In this document: positions 30,224 to 38,255 of the stretch, in pieces | Position numbering within the stretch: the stretch's first letter is position 1 | Layout: the number at the start of each line of letters is the position of its first letter | Assembly: GCA_016197225.1 (NCBI GenBank) | Contig: JACPWC010000012.1 | Coordinates: 1-38,255 of the forward strand | Direction of reading: 5' to 3' | From: Chloroflexota bacterium | GTDB lineage: Bacteria; Chloroflexota; Anaerolineae; Anaerolineales; VGOW01 | Length of the DNA: 38,255 bases | Made by a program: the position numbers and the translations under genes | Notes under the pieces: model-generated | Seen by the model: the letters and a program-made list of their open reading frames with translations, nothing else | Told to the model about the DNA's origin: nothing | The model's database searches: none

Positions 30224-31693
30224 ATGATGACCACACAAACACTTTCTTTACCGCGAGCTTTTCGTTTTGATGGCTGGTTTCTCCGGTTGAGCCTGGCGTT
30301 GTCTGGGCTGTTGGCTCTGGTGCAAATGGCCGCTTCCGGTTTGGTTGGCACCGACGGTTACTACCACGTCAAAATGGCCGCTCTGATGCGAGCCGATCTC
30401 ACGCCCGACTTCATCTGGCTTCCGCTCACTATTCTGAAGCCAGAAAGTTACTACGACCATCACTGGCTCTTTCACGTGCTACTGTCGCCGTTTGCCGGCG
30501 GCAACTTGATCCTGGGCGGGCAGATAGCGGCAGTGGTTTTTGCGGCGGCGGCCCTGGCCGCCGGCGGCTGGCTCTTGAGAACGCAACACGTGCCGGGCGC
30601 AACCTTGTGGACGATTGGTATGGTCGCCGCCTCAAGCGCCTTCATCTACCGCCTCCTCATGCCGCGCGCGCAATCGCTTTCACTGTTGTGGCTCATCGTC
30701 GCCATGTATTTGATGATCGAGCGCCGCGAGCGTTGGCTAATCGTGCTGGGCTTGACCTATGTCTGGCTCTACGACGCCTTCCCGCTTCTGCTGGTCGTCG
30801 CCGGAGTCTACTTTGTCGCCGCCCGGCTGGTTGAAGGGCAGTGGCGCTGGAGCGTGTTGATCTATTCGGCCATCGGCCTCGGGCTGGGTTTGGTATTCAA
30901 CCCTTACTTTCCGCAAAACCTGACCTTCATCTATCACCACCTCATCGCCAAGCTCGACATCGCCAGCGTGAAGGTGGGCAGTGAATGGTATCCCTACACC
31001 ACCGCCCAACTGATGGAGAACAGCGGTGTGGCCCTGGCGGCTTTTGTAACCGGCGCGTTTGCCCTGGGTTGGCAACGCCAACGCCTCAGCCTGCCCGCCG
31101 CCTTCAGCTTTGGCCTCAGCATTGTCTTTGGCATCATGCTGTTGGCCTCGCGGCGCTTCGTCGAATACTTCCCGGCCTTCGCAGTGCTGTTCTGCGCTTT
31201 CGCCTGGCAACCGGTTCTGGCGGAGAGACAGTTCGGACGGCGACTGGTAATGGTTCTCACCGTTATCGTCCTGGCCGGGGCGGCTTACAACGTTTACCGG
31301 ACGCGAGACCTTTTGCAGAACGATCTGCCTGCCGAACAATTTGCGGGCGCGTCGGAATGGTTGACCGCCAACACGCCGGAAGGTTCGCTGGTATTCCAAA
31401 CCGATTGGGATGACTTCACCCGGCTCTTCTTTTACAACACCCACAACGTTTACACCGTCGGTCTCGACCCCACTTACCTGCAACGGGCCGACCCCGATCT
31501 CTACTACCTTTGGGTGGACATCACCCAGGGTCGCGGGTTAGACCTGTCGTCAGCCATCCGCGAGCATTTCAACGCTGAATATGTAGTGTCGGACTTGAAA
31601 CACAAGGCTTTCCTGGAACGAGCCGAAGCCGACCCGCAGTTCGAGGAGGTTTATCGCGATGAAAATAGCGTCGTTTTCAAAGTAACCGACTGA
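30224..31693 (+). CDS. GT-C superfamily membrane glycosyltransferase
   Basis: This 489-residue protein has about eleven membrane helices in residues 20-370, then a soluble C-terminal domain. The first loop holds G-T-D-G-Y-Y-H-V-K-M-A-A, similar to the D-x-Y-Y-H motif of STT3/AglB oligosaccharyltransferases, and K-P-E-S-Y-Y-D-H-H-W-L-F follows in the next loop. It could be a lipid-linked sugar transferase of that general type. It lacks a recognisable W-W-D-x-G motif, so it is not a clear STT3. Two adjacent ATGs start the frame and neither has a good ribosome site. A palindrome lies 24 nt upstream. Confidence 0.72.
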   Translation: MMTTQTLSLPRAFRFDGWFLRLSLALSGLLALVQMAASGLVGTDGYYHVKMAALMRADLTPDFIWLPLTILKPESYYDHHWLFHVLLSPFAGGNLILGGQIAAVVFAAAALAAGGWLLRTQHVPGATLWTIGMVAASSAFIYRLLMPRAQSLSLLWLIVAMYLMIERRERWLIVLGLTYVWLYDAFPLLLVVAGVYFVAARLVEGQWRWSVLIYSAIGLGLGLVFNPYFPQNLTFIYHHLIAKLDIASVKVGSEWYPYTTAQLMENSGVALAAFVTGAFALGWQRQRLSLPAAFSFGLSIVFGIMLLASRRFVEYFPAFAVLFCAFAWQPVLAERQFGRRLVMVLTVIVLAGAAYNVYRTRDLLQNDLPAEQFAGASEWLTANTPEGSLVFQTDWDDFTRLFFYNTHNVYTVGLDPTYLQRADPDLYYLWVDITQGRGLDLSSAIREHFNAEYVVSDLKHKAFLERAEADPQFEEVYRDENSVVFKVTD

Positions 31694-31763
31694 TCACCTG
31701 GCACATCCAATACTTGAGGCGGCATACGCCCAATCAAATTCAAACAAATTTAGGAGAAATCTC

Positions 31764-32639
31764 ATGTCTCAACTCAAAACCTACAAGACCTACAAAACTT
31801 ACTTCATCCTGCTCGTGCTCACTGCTTTGATCCTGGCCGCCTGCGGCGGAGCCGCCGTCACCGACAACGGCGGGGCGAACGTCAACGCCAATGACAACGG
31901 CGGGGCAAATGTCAATGCCAACGACAATGCCGCCAACGACAACGGCGGCGCAAACGTCAACAGCAACGACAACGCTCCGGGCGATGACAACGGCAATGTC
32001 AACAGCAACGACAACGCCGCGGGCAATGACAATGGCGATGAAAACAGCAACGACAACGGCTCTGATGACAATGCCAACAGCAACGCCAACGGCAATGCCA
32101 ACAGCAACGCCAATGACAACGGCTCGGACGACAACAGCAATGCGAACAGCAACGACAACACAACCTCAACCGGCGGCGAAGTCGAGTTCTCTGGCACGAT
32201 CTCCGAAATGGGCGCCGGCTTCATCGTCGTGGCCGGGCAGACGGTCTTCATTGGCAACGACACTGAAGTGAAGGGCACGCTGGCAGTTGGCGTGGTGGTC
32301 AAAGTGCACGCCTTCGTTGACAGCAGCGGCGCGCTCTCGGCCCGCGAAGTTGAAGTGGAAGGGGCCAACGCCGGCGGCGATGACAACGGCAACGTCAATG
32401 CCAACAGCAACACCAACGGCAACGATAACACTTCCAACACCAACGACAATGTTTCCAGCACCAACGACAATAGCGACGACAACATCAATAGCAACAGCAA
32501 TGACAACGGCGATGATCATGGCAACGACAATAGCGACGACAACAGCAATGACAACGGCGACGATCATGGCAACGACAACGGCGACAACAACAGCAATGAC
32601 AACGGGGACAACTCTGGTAAGGGCGGCGGCAAACCCTAA
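31764..32639 (+). CDS. Lipoprotein with a DUF5666-like domain between Asn/Asp-repeat arms
   Basis: The 291-residue protein has a lipobox L-I-L-A-A-C (Cys27). Residues 33-136 are almost entirely Asn, Asp, Gly, Ala and Ser (N-D-N-G-G-A-N-V-N-A). Residues 139-200 are a DUF5666-type beta unit (V-E-F-S-G-T-I-S-E-M-G-A-G-F-I-V-V and N-D-T-E-V-K-G). Residues 203-280 return to N-D-D-N and G-D-D-H-G-N-D-N runs. The same domain and repeat types occur in the anti-sigma protein at 27996-29303. Acidic Asp-rich runs could bind calcium, but that is inference. AGGAG lies before ATG 31764, and a strong terminator follows. Confidence 0.85.
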   Translation: MSQLKTYKTYKTYFILLVLTALILAACGGAAVTDNGGANVNANDNGGANVNANDNAANDNGGANVNSNDNAPGDDNGNVNSNDNAAGNDNGDENSNDNGSDDNANSNANGNANSNANDNGSDDNSNANSNDNTTSTGGEVEFSGTISEMGAGFIVVAGQTVFIGNDTEVKGTLAVGVVVKVHAFVDSSGALSAREVEVEGANAGGDDNGNVNANSNTNGNDNTSNTNDNVSSTNDNSDDNINSNSNDNGDDHGNDNSDDNSNDNGDDHGNDNGDNNSNDNGDNSGKGGGKP

Positions 32640-32658
32640 TTCTCCCCTCTTCTGAATC

Positions 32659-32695
32659 ACAAGGGCGGCCTATCCAGGCCGCCCTTGTTTTTTTT
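32659..32695 (+). terminator. Strong Rho-independent terminator
   Basis: A perfect 12-bp stem ACAAGGGCGGCC/GGCCGCCCTTGT with loop TATCCA is followed by eight T, 20 nt after the lipoprotein stop. It also separates convergent genes. Confidence 0.95.
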
Positions 32696-32710
32696 GCTGA
32701 AAACTCTCAG

Positions 32711-33103
32711 TCATCTGATCCCGTTATCGTAAATGATCATCACTTGCGTAAACTGCCCTGCGCTTACAGTAACCGTTTGCTCCCCAGCACGGGTGAAATG
32801 ATCAGGCGACTCGGGACGCAAGGTGTAAGTGCCCAGAACGAGCGACACATGGAACTGCCCCTGCGCATCTGATCGAAACTGGGCTACCTGGTTGCCGTTC
32901 GCATCCAGTACTGTGATCGTCGCCTGATACGGTTGATCCGGGCAAGGCGTGCCGACTTGAACGACAGGACACATTGGCCCGATGAGCACCTGGCCCTCAA
33001 TGCCGCCGACGGGTGCGGGCGTGTTGCCGCCGCCGCAAGCGGCCAGAATCAGAGCAAGCAATAACGAAATGCCGGACTGACGAATAGGGTTTGTGGGCGT
33101 CAA
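32711..33103 (-). CDS. Lipoprotein with carboxypeptidase regulatory-like domain
   Basis: The 130-residue protein starts at TTG 33103, supported by AGGAG six nt upstream. The lipobox is L-I-L-A-A-C (Cys23). The body is one beta-sandwich: G-I-E-G-Q-V-L-I-G-P-M-C-P-V, then Y-Q-A-T-I-T-V-L-D-A-N-G-N and G-T-Y-T-L-R-P-E-S, the pattern of transthyretin/CarboxypepD_reg-like domains used as surface binding modules. It is the last gene of a likely operon with the FecR gene and the two genes above. Confidence 0.8.
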   Translation of the reverse strand: MTPTNPIRQSGISLLLALILAACGGGNTPAPVGGIEGQVLIGPMCPVVQVGTPCPDQPYQATITVLDANGNQVAQFRSDAQGQFHVSLVLGTYTLRPESPDHFTRAGEQTVTVSAGQFTQVMIIYDNGIR

Positions 33104-33136
33104 AGACCGCTCCTATTTAGTGGCTGTCACCTTTAA

Positions 33137-34558
33137 TCAGGGAATGCTAAAGCTCGTCAGTTCGTAAGAGTAAGTTGAGCCATCACTGGTTGAGGCGGCG
33201 CTCACCAGGCCCACGCCACGGGCGTACACATCCGTGAAAGTGCTATTGCTTGTCGTGGGCGGGATGCTTAGCCCGCCCGGAATTTGCATTTGAGAAGTGA
33301 AGACGCTGTTGCCGCCGATCTGCAAACCGTCGTAAGTCGCCCCACCCACCGTCACCGACTCTGCGCCCGTGACGGCGCTGTCTTGCGAGACGTCTGTCGC
33401 CCCGTCAAACGTTTGCCCCTCAACTGTCATTGTCGTCTTGAGCTGATAAGCAAAACTCCAGGCATAGCCCGGCTGGAGCAACTCGGCCGCCGGCAACCAC
33501 ACGCCAGAGGAGCCAATCACTTCCTGATTGATAACAAAATTACTCAACTGGCCGATGTTCAGCGACACAAAATCGTACGACGTCAGGCCGTTGGCATCGC
33601 ACTGCCAATGATAAGTAATTTGCCCGGCGCTCAAATTAATGTTGACAACGGCGGCGGCGCTCGTGGTGTCGCCAGTCACTTCGCTCACCGACCACGTCAT
33701 CGGGCCGTCAGGCGTGGAATATGTCCACGTGGCCCCAGCGCGAATCGGGAAATAGGGATGGTCGCAGGCAGTCTGACCGGCGCTCCCCCCGCCGATCACT
33801 TGCCCGCCGGCGCCCCCGCCTGCCGGCGGCGTGCCGGCCGGGGTGGCCGTCGGCTCCGGGCCGGGCGTGAGCGTGGCCACGAACTGCGCCGCTTCAGGGA
33901 ACTCGACCGACCAGCCGCGAATTTGGGCAATGTCAATCGGCTTGGCTGGAGACGGGTCCTGGCCAAAACCGGGGATGCCAGACTGCTGGCCTGTATTCAG
34001 ATCGGTGAACTTGTTGCTGGCCGACGAAGTGAGGCGGCACTTGCCTTCGAGGCACGAGGTGATCATCTGGCCGTTGGCCGGAAAGTATTCGACGCTCATG
34101 TACGAGCCGCGCACGGTGGCCACGCCCACCGGAGTCTCCACGTCGAACGATCCGCCGCCCAGCGCCGTCGTCACCGCCGCCCACATCTTGCCCGCCGTCA
34201 GCGTCAGCTGAGTCACCGAGTCAGCCGCTTCTGGCGACAACTGCTTCAACTCAAATTCGGTCTGCGGGGCGAGGCGCAAAATAGTGCCGTCGGAGATGTC
34301 GAGGCGCACACGAGAATCGTCGCCGGTTTTCACGCCGCCGCCCGCCGCCACTTGCGCGCCGTCAACGGCAGACTGCCACTCGCCCGTGCTTGAAGCGCGA
34401 GATTGAACTTCATTCTTCAACTCGGAAAGTTGGGCCGAGCGCGTTCCGGCTAAAGCAGTGGAGGCAGGCACGCTGGTGCTCGCGCCGCCCAACAGGCTAC
34501 AGGCCAGCCCGGCCAGCGCCAGAAACATCAAAACAGAAAACAAGATTTTGCGAGACAT
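33137..34558 (-). CDS. FecR-domain lipoprotein
   Basis: The 473-residue protein has a lipobox A-L-A-G-L-A-C (Cys20) and AGGAG six nt before ATG 34558. A FecR domain covers about residues 65-165: G-V-K-T-G-D-D-S-R-V-R-L, D-G-T-I-L-R-L-A-P-Q-T and F-D-V-E-T-P-V-G-V-A-T-V-R-G-S. A Pro/Gly linker (P-G-P-E-P-T-A-T-P-A-G) is followed by a long Thr/Ser/Asn-rich beta domain ending Y-S-Y-E-L-T-S-F-S-I-P. In proteobacteria FecR passes iron-citrate signals to a sigma factor. Here it lies outside the cell and no partner is adjacent, so a surface role is more likely. Confidence 0.85.
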   Translation of the reverse strand: MSRKILFSVLMFLALAGLACSLLGGASTSVPASTALAGTRSAQLSELKNEVQSRASSTGEWQSAVDGAQVAAGGGVKTGDDSRVRLDISDGTILRLAPQTEFELKQLSPEAADSVTQLTLTAGKMWAAVTTALGGGSFDVETPVGVATVRGSYMSVEYFPANGQMITSCLEGKCRLTSSASNKFTDLNTGQQSGIPGFGQDPSPAKPIDIAQIRGWSVEFPEAAQFVATLTPGPEPTATPAGTPPAGGGAGGQVIGGGSAGQTACDHPYFPIRAGATWTYSTPDGPMTWSVSEVTGDTTSAAAVVNINLSAGQITYHWQCDANGLTSYDFVSLNIGQLSNFVINQEVIGSSGVWLPAAELLQPGYAWSFAYQLKTTMTVEGQTFDGATDVSQDSAVTGAESVTVGGATYDGLQIGGNSVFTSQMQIPGGLSIPPTTSNSTFTDVYARGVGLVSAASTSDGSTYSYELTSFSIP

Positions 34559-34581
34559 AGCATTCTCCTGAACGCGGTGAA

Positions 34582-35739
34582 TTACAACACGCCGTTGAGG
34601 GCCGTTGCTCTTTCAAAAAGCTGAATGTAACGCTGGCAGGTGACAGCCAGAGTCATGGTTCTCATCACAGCGACGTTCTCCCGGCCAATCGTTTCGCAGC
34701 GGGCCGGGTCCTTAAGCAGGTCGCGCAGTTGCCGGGCAAAAGCATTCCGGTCGCCCTGCGGCACAAATTCAACGTGCAAGTTTTCTTCGTCGGCCACAGC
34801 CCTCAGGTCGTCGTGATTATAAGCCAGCACCGGGCGGCCATGCGCTGAGGCGCGATGAATGATGGACGACGCGCCGGTGGTGGCGATGCATGGCAGGGCG
34901 ACGACTCGGGCCGAAGCGAACAGGCCGGGCACTTCGTTTTCGGGGACGCCGACTCGCCATTCCACACCCGGACTCTCGCCCAGCGCCTCTCGCACTTGAT
35001 TCAAGTAACCGGGAAAGCGGTGATGATCACTGCCGGCCACTGTGAGTCGAATAGACGGGTCGTCGGCGCGAAGTTGGCGGAAGATGTCGAGCAGTTCTGG
35101 CAGGCCCTTATAAGGCGCGTGCATGGCAAACATGAGAATGCGCTTTTCGTCCGGCAAGGGCGTGAAGCCGGGCGCGTCGAACGCGCCATGCGGCACATGG
35201 GCCAGGTTGTGGGCTTGATACTGTTTTTGAAAAATTTGCACGTAGGCCCGCAAGGTCAGGCAAACAATATCTGCTTGCAGAAGCAGGCGGGTGGCAACCT
35301 GGCCGCCCAGATAAGTGAGGCGGCCATTGACTGCGCCCAGCAAACGCAGGTTGGAGGCCTCAAAAATTTCGTGAAGGGTGACAACGGTTGGCAGGCCGAG
35401 TGAGCGGGTAAGCAGGGGCGCACTCAGCCCCAGAAAGTTTTGCAGGCGAGTGCGGCCAAAGCTGGCCAGGCCGATGTTGAACCAGACTGCATCTGGCTGC
35501 CACTGGCGAAGCTCACGCATCAGAATCCCGGCGTTCGCCAGGTGGTTGCGCCGCCATGCTCGTTGGACGACGAAGCCGTTGTGATGTTCGAGGGCAGGCG
35601 CGTTTGAGGTCTGGTTGGCAAACACGCGCATTTGCTCAAAGTGGCCGCTGTGAGCCAGCCCTTCGGCCACTCTCGATCCGTATTGACCGACGCCTGAGAT
35701 TTCCGGCGGGAACGGCGAGACGATGGCAAGTTTTGTCAT
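34582..35739 (-). CDS. Glycosyltransferase family 4-like (GT-B) protein
   Basis: The 385-residue protein begins K-L-A-I-V-S-P-F-P-P-E-I-S-G-V-G-Q-Y, the acceptor-side opening of GT4 enzymes. The donor half has R-I-L-M-F-A-M-H-A-P-Y-K-G-L-P-E-L-L and H-G-R-P-V-L-A-Y-N. The family's usual E-x7-E pair is altered (T-T-G-A-S-S-I-I-H-R), so sugar nucleotide handling may differ or activity be lost. It is cytoplasmic and would build a glycan on a lipid or protein. It follows the nucleotidyltransferase-like gene by 18 nt and precedes the FecR gene by 23 nt. Confidence 0.82.
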   Translation of the reverse strand: MTKLAIVSPFPPEISGVGQYGSRVAEGLAHSGHFEQMRVFANQTSNAPALEHHNGFVVQRAWRRNHLANAGILMRELRQWQPDAVWFNIGLASFGRTRLQNFLGLSAPLLTRSLGLPTVVTLHEIFEASNLRLLGAVNGRLTYLGGQVATRLLLQADIVCLTLRAYVQIFQKQYQAHNLAHVPHGAFDAPGFTPLPDEKRILMFAMHAPYKGLPELLDIFRQLRADDPSIRLTVAGSDHHRFPGYLNQVREALGESPGVEWRVGVPENEVPGLFASARVVALPCIATTGASSIIHRASAHGRPVLAYNHDDLRAVADEENLHVEFVPQGDRNAFARQLRDLLKDPARCETIGRENVAVMRTMTLAVTCQRYIQLFERATALNGVL

Positions 35740-35757
35740 GTGAAGCGAGTTGTCAAC

Positions 35758-36705
35758 TCACTGTGCCCAGCCGTCAATTTTGTAAGCAGCGCAACGTTGT
35801 TCGTAGGCTTGCCGAGTCAGCCGGCCATAATCGTTGAAGTGGCCTTTGATGCGAGTCTCGTCCAGGACTGCTTCGGTGGCGGGGCGGCGCAGTTGGGGCC
35901 GGAATTTTTGCAGCTTGCGGCGGCGTTCCCAGTTTTCGAGCAGGTTGCCAACACGGCCGGCCAGCAAACTTTCAAGCCAGCGCTGGCCGAGGCGGGCCGG
36001 GCCGCGCGGCGCGGCGTCACGTTCGGGCCGGGGCATGGAGTCGGCGTTGGGTAAAAAGCCGGCGGCCCAACCGTTGATCGAGCGCATCTGCCAGTACAAG
36101 TCGTGCCCGGTTAGTGGAATCATTTGAGCAAGTTCGTGGGCGATGAAGAGATCACGTTGTTCTTGCAGAAGGGATGTTTCAGACAGCAGGTAGTTGGGGC
36201 AAAGATTGACGCCGCCGAGGCGAGCCAGGCGGACAATGAGGATTGCCAGCGCGCGAACCAGCCACACCCGGCCCGGCACAGTGACAATGAGGTAATCTAC
36301 GTCATCGTCGGGTTTGGCGTTGTCCATCGCCAGCGCGCCGGTGACGGCGACCATTCGCACAAATGGCAGGGCGGCCAGCAGGCGGCCATATTGGCGAGCT
36401 ACCTGCCACAACTTTTCTGCCGAGAGGGCGTGAGCCTGGCGCAAAACGATCAGGTCTTCACGACCGGCCACCACATAAAAATCGCCGACATGCGAAATGA
36501 TTTGGGCCAGCCAGGGTGAAGAGCCAAGAATAAACTGCGCTTCTTCCAGAGCGAGAGACTCGCCGATGAGGTAACGATGAATTTCCGGCGCGGTGAGCGG
36601 ATAGTTGAACACGTCGGCGTAAAGCACGGTCCGCAGGATGGCGATTTCGCCGGACGAGGGAGCGACCAGGAGTCGCCCGGCCCCGGCAAGAGTTGTGAAG
36701 TTCAT
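35758..36705 (-). CDS. Nucleotidyltransferase-fold protein, function unknown
   Basis: The 315-residue protein starts at ATG 36705 without a clear ribosome site. Residues 15-75 look like a winged-helix (I-L-R-T-V-L-Y-A-D-V-F-N-Y-P-L-T). Residues 115-145 read V-A-V-T-G-A-L-A-M and D-D-D-V-D-Y-L-I-V-T, the G-S/G-x...D-x-D pattern of the MNT/polymerase-beta nucleotidyltransferase fold. The C-terminal 100 residues are helical and basic. A role in modifying a sugar, RNA or protein is possible but not shown. Its partner by order is the GT4 gene. Confidence 0.7.
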   Translation of the reverse strand: MNFTTLAGAGRLLVAPSSGEIAILRTVLYADVFNYPLTAPEIHRYLIGESLALEEAQFILGSSPWLAQIISHVGDFYVVAGREDLIVLRQAHALSAEKLWQVARQYGRLLAALPFVRMVAVTGALAMDNAKPDDDVDYLIVTVPGRVWLVRALAILIVRLARLGGVNLCPNYLLSETSLLQEQRDLFIAHELAQMIPLTGHDLYWQMRSINGWAAGFLPNADSMPRPERDAAPRGPARLGQRWLESLLAGRVGNLLENWERRRKLQKFRPQLRRPATEAVLDETRIKGHFNDYGRLTRQAYEQRCAAYKIDGWAQ

Positions 36706-36712
36706 AACGTCG

Positions 36713-36749
36713 AGTCTTCCGAAGTCTGGTGATCAGACTTCGGAAGACT
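36713..36749. terminator. 16-bp perfect palindrome between genes
   Basis: AGTCTTCCGAAGTCTG (36713-36728) and its reverse complement (36734-36749) with a 5-nt loop. It may end the lipoprotein transcript, yet has no T-tract, and it resembles a dispersed palindromic element. Confidence 0.6.
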
Positions 36750-36762
36750 GAGCAAAAGGGAG

Positions 36763-37284
36763 TTACTTTTGAATTAGCACTTGCACCGACGTTTGACCCG
36801 CCGCGGCGCTGATAGTGACGATAGTCTTGCGGTCGTCCTTTGTGTAATAAAGCACGGCGGCGTCGGTGGTTTCAACAGAGGTTTGAGTGCCATCCTCGGC
36901 CCAGCCGTTGGCCGCCATTTCGGTCTTGTAGAATTCCAGCACAGAGTTGTACTCGTCCGAGGTGAGATAGGAGACGACATCTGCCGAGCCGAAGAAGCCC
37001 TGCGTGTTCTCCAGGACCGGAATGTCATCGGGCGCGCCGCCGCCAGACGCTTGGGTGGACAGGGCCTCAGCCGTTTTCTGAAAGCCGCCGTTTTCGGCCT
37101 CGGTGGCAAGCGCCTGAACGGTTTCTAAAGCGCCGCTGGTAGCAAGTTCAGTGGCGGCGGCTTGCACGGTTTGCAATCCTTCTCCGGCCTGAGTCAGGCC
37201 CGAAATCAAACCGCAGGTGCAGGCCAAAGTCGCTATCGAAAGCAGGGCCACAACCCAACCAATACGAAATGTATTACGTTTCAT
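36763..37284 (-). CDS. Small lipoprotein of unknown function
   Basis: The 173-residue protein starts at ATG 37284 with AAGGAG upstream. The lipobox is I-A-T-L-A-C (Cys22). A coiled helical stretch follows (about 35-85: G-L-Q-T-V-Q-A-A-A-T-E-L). The C-terminal 90 residues form an alpha/beta domain with F-G-S-A-D-V-V-S-Y-L-T-S-D-E-Y-N and V-L-Y-Y-T-K-D-D-R-K-T-I-V-T-I-S, a pattern seen in many small Chloroflexota lipoproteins. I do not recognise a family. Confidence 0.7.
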   Translation of the reverse strand: MKRNTFRIGWVVALLSIATLACTCGLISGLTQAGEGLQTVQAAATELATSGALETVQALATEAENGGFQKTAEALSTQASGGGAPDDIPVLENTQGFFGSADVVSYLTSDEYNSVLEFYKTEMAANGWAEDGTQTSVETTDAAVLYYTKDDRKTIVTISAAAGQTSVQVLIQK

Positions 37285-37479
37285 GATCTTCTTCTCCTTG
37301 AGTTATAAAGATTGGTTGGGCGATTTTACCGTATTCTGCCCGAAGAATTGAGCGCCATTGTTATGTTGCGTCAAAAACAGTACAAATGCCTATAAAATTG
37401 GCCGTTCGCCTATTTGTCTACACTGCAAAATATGGTACAGTGGTACCGATGCGTTTGAGGGTGACGCATACCCGTTTTC

Positions 37480-38255
37480 ATGTCTAGCATCATTGGCAGG
37501 CCTCTTTTTCCTCTGTCGATCCGCAGTTGGATGGTTCGGCGTCTGTTTGGATCTGAAAAGCCGCCCAGCTTCAATGAACTGGCCGACATCATTCTGGCAA
37601 AGCGCCCGACTCGAGAACAGGCAATCGTCTTCGCCCGGCGGGTGCTGGTCTGGGTTGTCATCATCATCATCATATTCTTATTTAGCATATTCACGCTTGA
37701 GTCTCTGATTAGAACCGCCTTTGCTACGCTGGAATGGCCGCCGCTTATTTTCTCCGGCATTCAGATCGGCGAACTGGATTACGAAACCGATGCCAGCAAT
37801 CTGCCTGAACTGAAGCCTCTGGAAGTTGCCCTGATCAGTGAAGTGCAAAGCGAGGCTGAGGTATTAAGCTTGGACATCCCAAGTCCGGCTCCGCTCATCC
37901 TTTCAACCGGCGTTGTTCAAATCAACGACGTTAGCGTCATCCAGCCAACCAACACCCCCACTCGAACGCCTCAAGCGCCCACCGAAACGCCAAGTTCGAC
38001 GCCATTGCCAGCACCCCGGTTCGACACTGAGACGCCCATTCCAGCCCCCACCTCAACAACTTCCTCATCCAGGCCGCCGATTCGGACCCGGACGCCGCTA
38101 CCCACCGACACGCCCTTGCCCACCGAGACGCCGACCGAGACCGAAACACCGACTGAGACGCCAACAGAGACACCGACTGAGACGCTGACGCCGACGTTTA
38201 CTTACACACCGACGGACACTCAAACCCTCACGCCGACTTTCACCTACACGCCAAC
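37480..38255 (+). CDS. Membrane protein with Thr/Pro-rich stalk (3' end beyond window)
   Basis: The frame is open from ATG 37480 to the right edge, at least 258 residues. An in-frame TGA at 37462 fixes the upstream limit and the first ATG is at 37480, but I see no ribosome site. Residues 1-48 are basic and cytoplasmic. One membrane helix follows (V-L-V-W-V-V-I-I-I-I-I-F-L-F-S-I-F), then an extracytoplasmic alpha/beta segment. From about residue 155 on, the sequence is a Thr/Pro/Glu-rich stalk with repeats of T-E-T-P and T-P-T-F-T-Y-T-P. The family is unknown. The stalk would raise a missing C-terminal domain from the surface. Confidence 0.75.
   Translation, partial: MSSIIGRPLFPLSIRSWMVRRLFGSEKPPSFNELADIILAKRPTREQAIVFARRVLVWVVIIIIIFLFSIFTLESLIRTAFATLEWPPLIFSGIQIGELDYETDASNLPELKPLEVALISEVQSEAEVLSLDIPSPAPLILSTGVVQINDVSVIQPTNTPTRTPQAPTETPSSTPLPAPRFDTETPIPAPTSTTSSSRPPIRTRTPLPTDTPLPTETPTETETPTETPTETPTETLTPTFTYTPTDTQTLTPTFTYTP

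Noticed and set aside
31799-32506. Minus-strand Leu/Ser-rich frame
   Set aside because: Antisense shadow of the Asn/Asp-repeat lipoprotein.
33284-34393. Long plus-strand open frame opposite the FecR gene
   Set aside because: Arg/Ala/His-rich composition and no domain. The minus strand has signal peptide, lipobox and FecR motifs.

Overview
The window is about 58% GC, densely coded and mostly on the minus strand. It looks like a piece of a Chloroflexota chromosome, probably Anaerolineae-like. That placement is inference from protein types: lipoproteins with LAAC lipoboxes, Thr/Pro 'TPTPT' stalks, DUF5666/DUF5667-type sigma/anti-sigma proteins, FecR and PrsW proteins, many GT-C membrane glycosyltransferases, and an unusual extended ribosomal protein L31. 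No rRNA, IS transposase, prophage or CRISPR array was seen.

Layout. 1-2021: two AT-richer minus-strand genes, an M23 peptidase running off the left edge and a secreted PsbP-like protein. 2147-2908: a plus-strand tRNA-Leu(UAA) split at the anticodon by a 679-nt group I intron that carries an HNH endonuclease gene on the opposite strand. 2960-6667: a minus-strand run of metallopeptidase, chromate transporter and glycosidase-like protein. 6715-6972: a small Cys-rich protein on the plus strand. 7064-11313: housekeeping genes cca, hpt, tdk, rpmE (fused to an RNAP alpha-CTD-like domain), rpmA and rplU, the last driven by a perfect consensus promoter. 11454-12164: a TumE-like toxin/antitoxin pair next to tRNA-Arg(CCG). 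12252-14733: PrsW protease, a LysM protein and tRNA-Glu(CTC). 14759-20709: two overlapping GT39-type glycosyltransferase genes, one an internal tandem fusion. 20772-24303: a lipoprotein and, divergently, a three-gene ABC-2 exporter operon. 24320-27514: a giant membrane protein that appears to join a PTPS-related membrane domain to an O-antigen ligase domain. 27552-29881: a receiver-like protein and an ECF sigma/anti-sigma pair. 30224-32639: a GT-C protein and an Asn/Asp-repeat lipoprotein. 32711-37284: surface lipoproteins, a FecR protein, a GT4 glycosyltransferase and a nucleotidyltransferase-like protein. 37480-38255: a Thr/Pro-rich membrane protein running off the right edge.

The theme outside the housekeeping block is the cell envelope: lipid-linked sugar transfer, polymer ligation, export, secreted stalked proteins and an ECF sigma system that may sense envelope state.

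Two things stand out. First is the antisense-HNH group I intron in tRNA-Leu. Second is a population of short dispersed repeats (GGACGATGGACGA-type, GGTGAYARGGTGA-type, GAAAGGGA-type, 'TCTTAGCGTTCTTAGCGTCTTTGCGGTGA'-type and palindromes). They lie between genes but also in frame inside loops, and apparently even a membrane helix, of the large glycosyltransferases, and they supply the stop codons of at least two genes.
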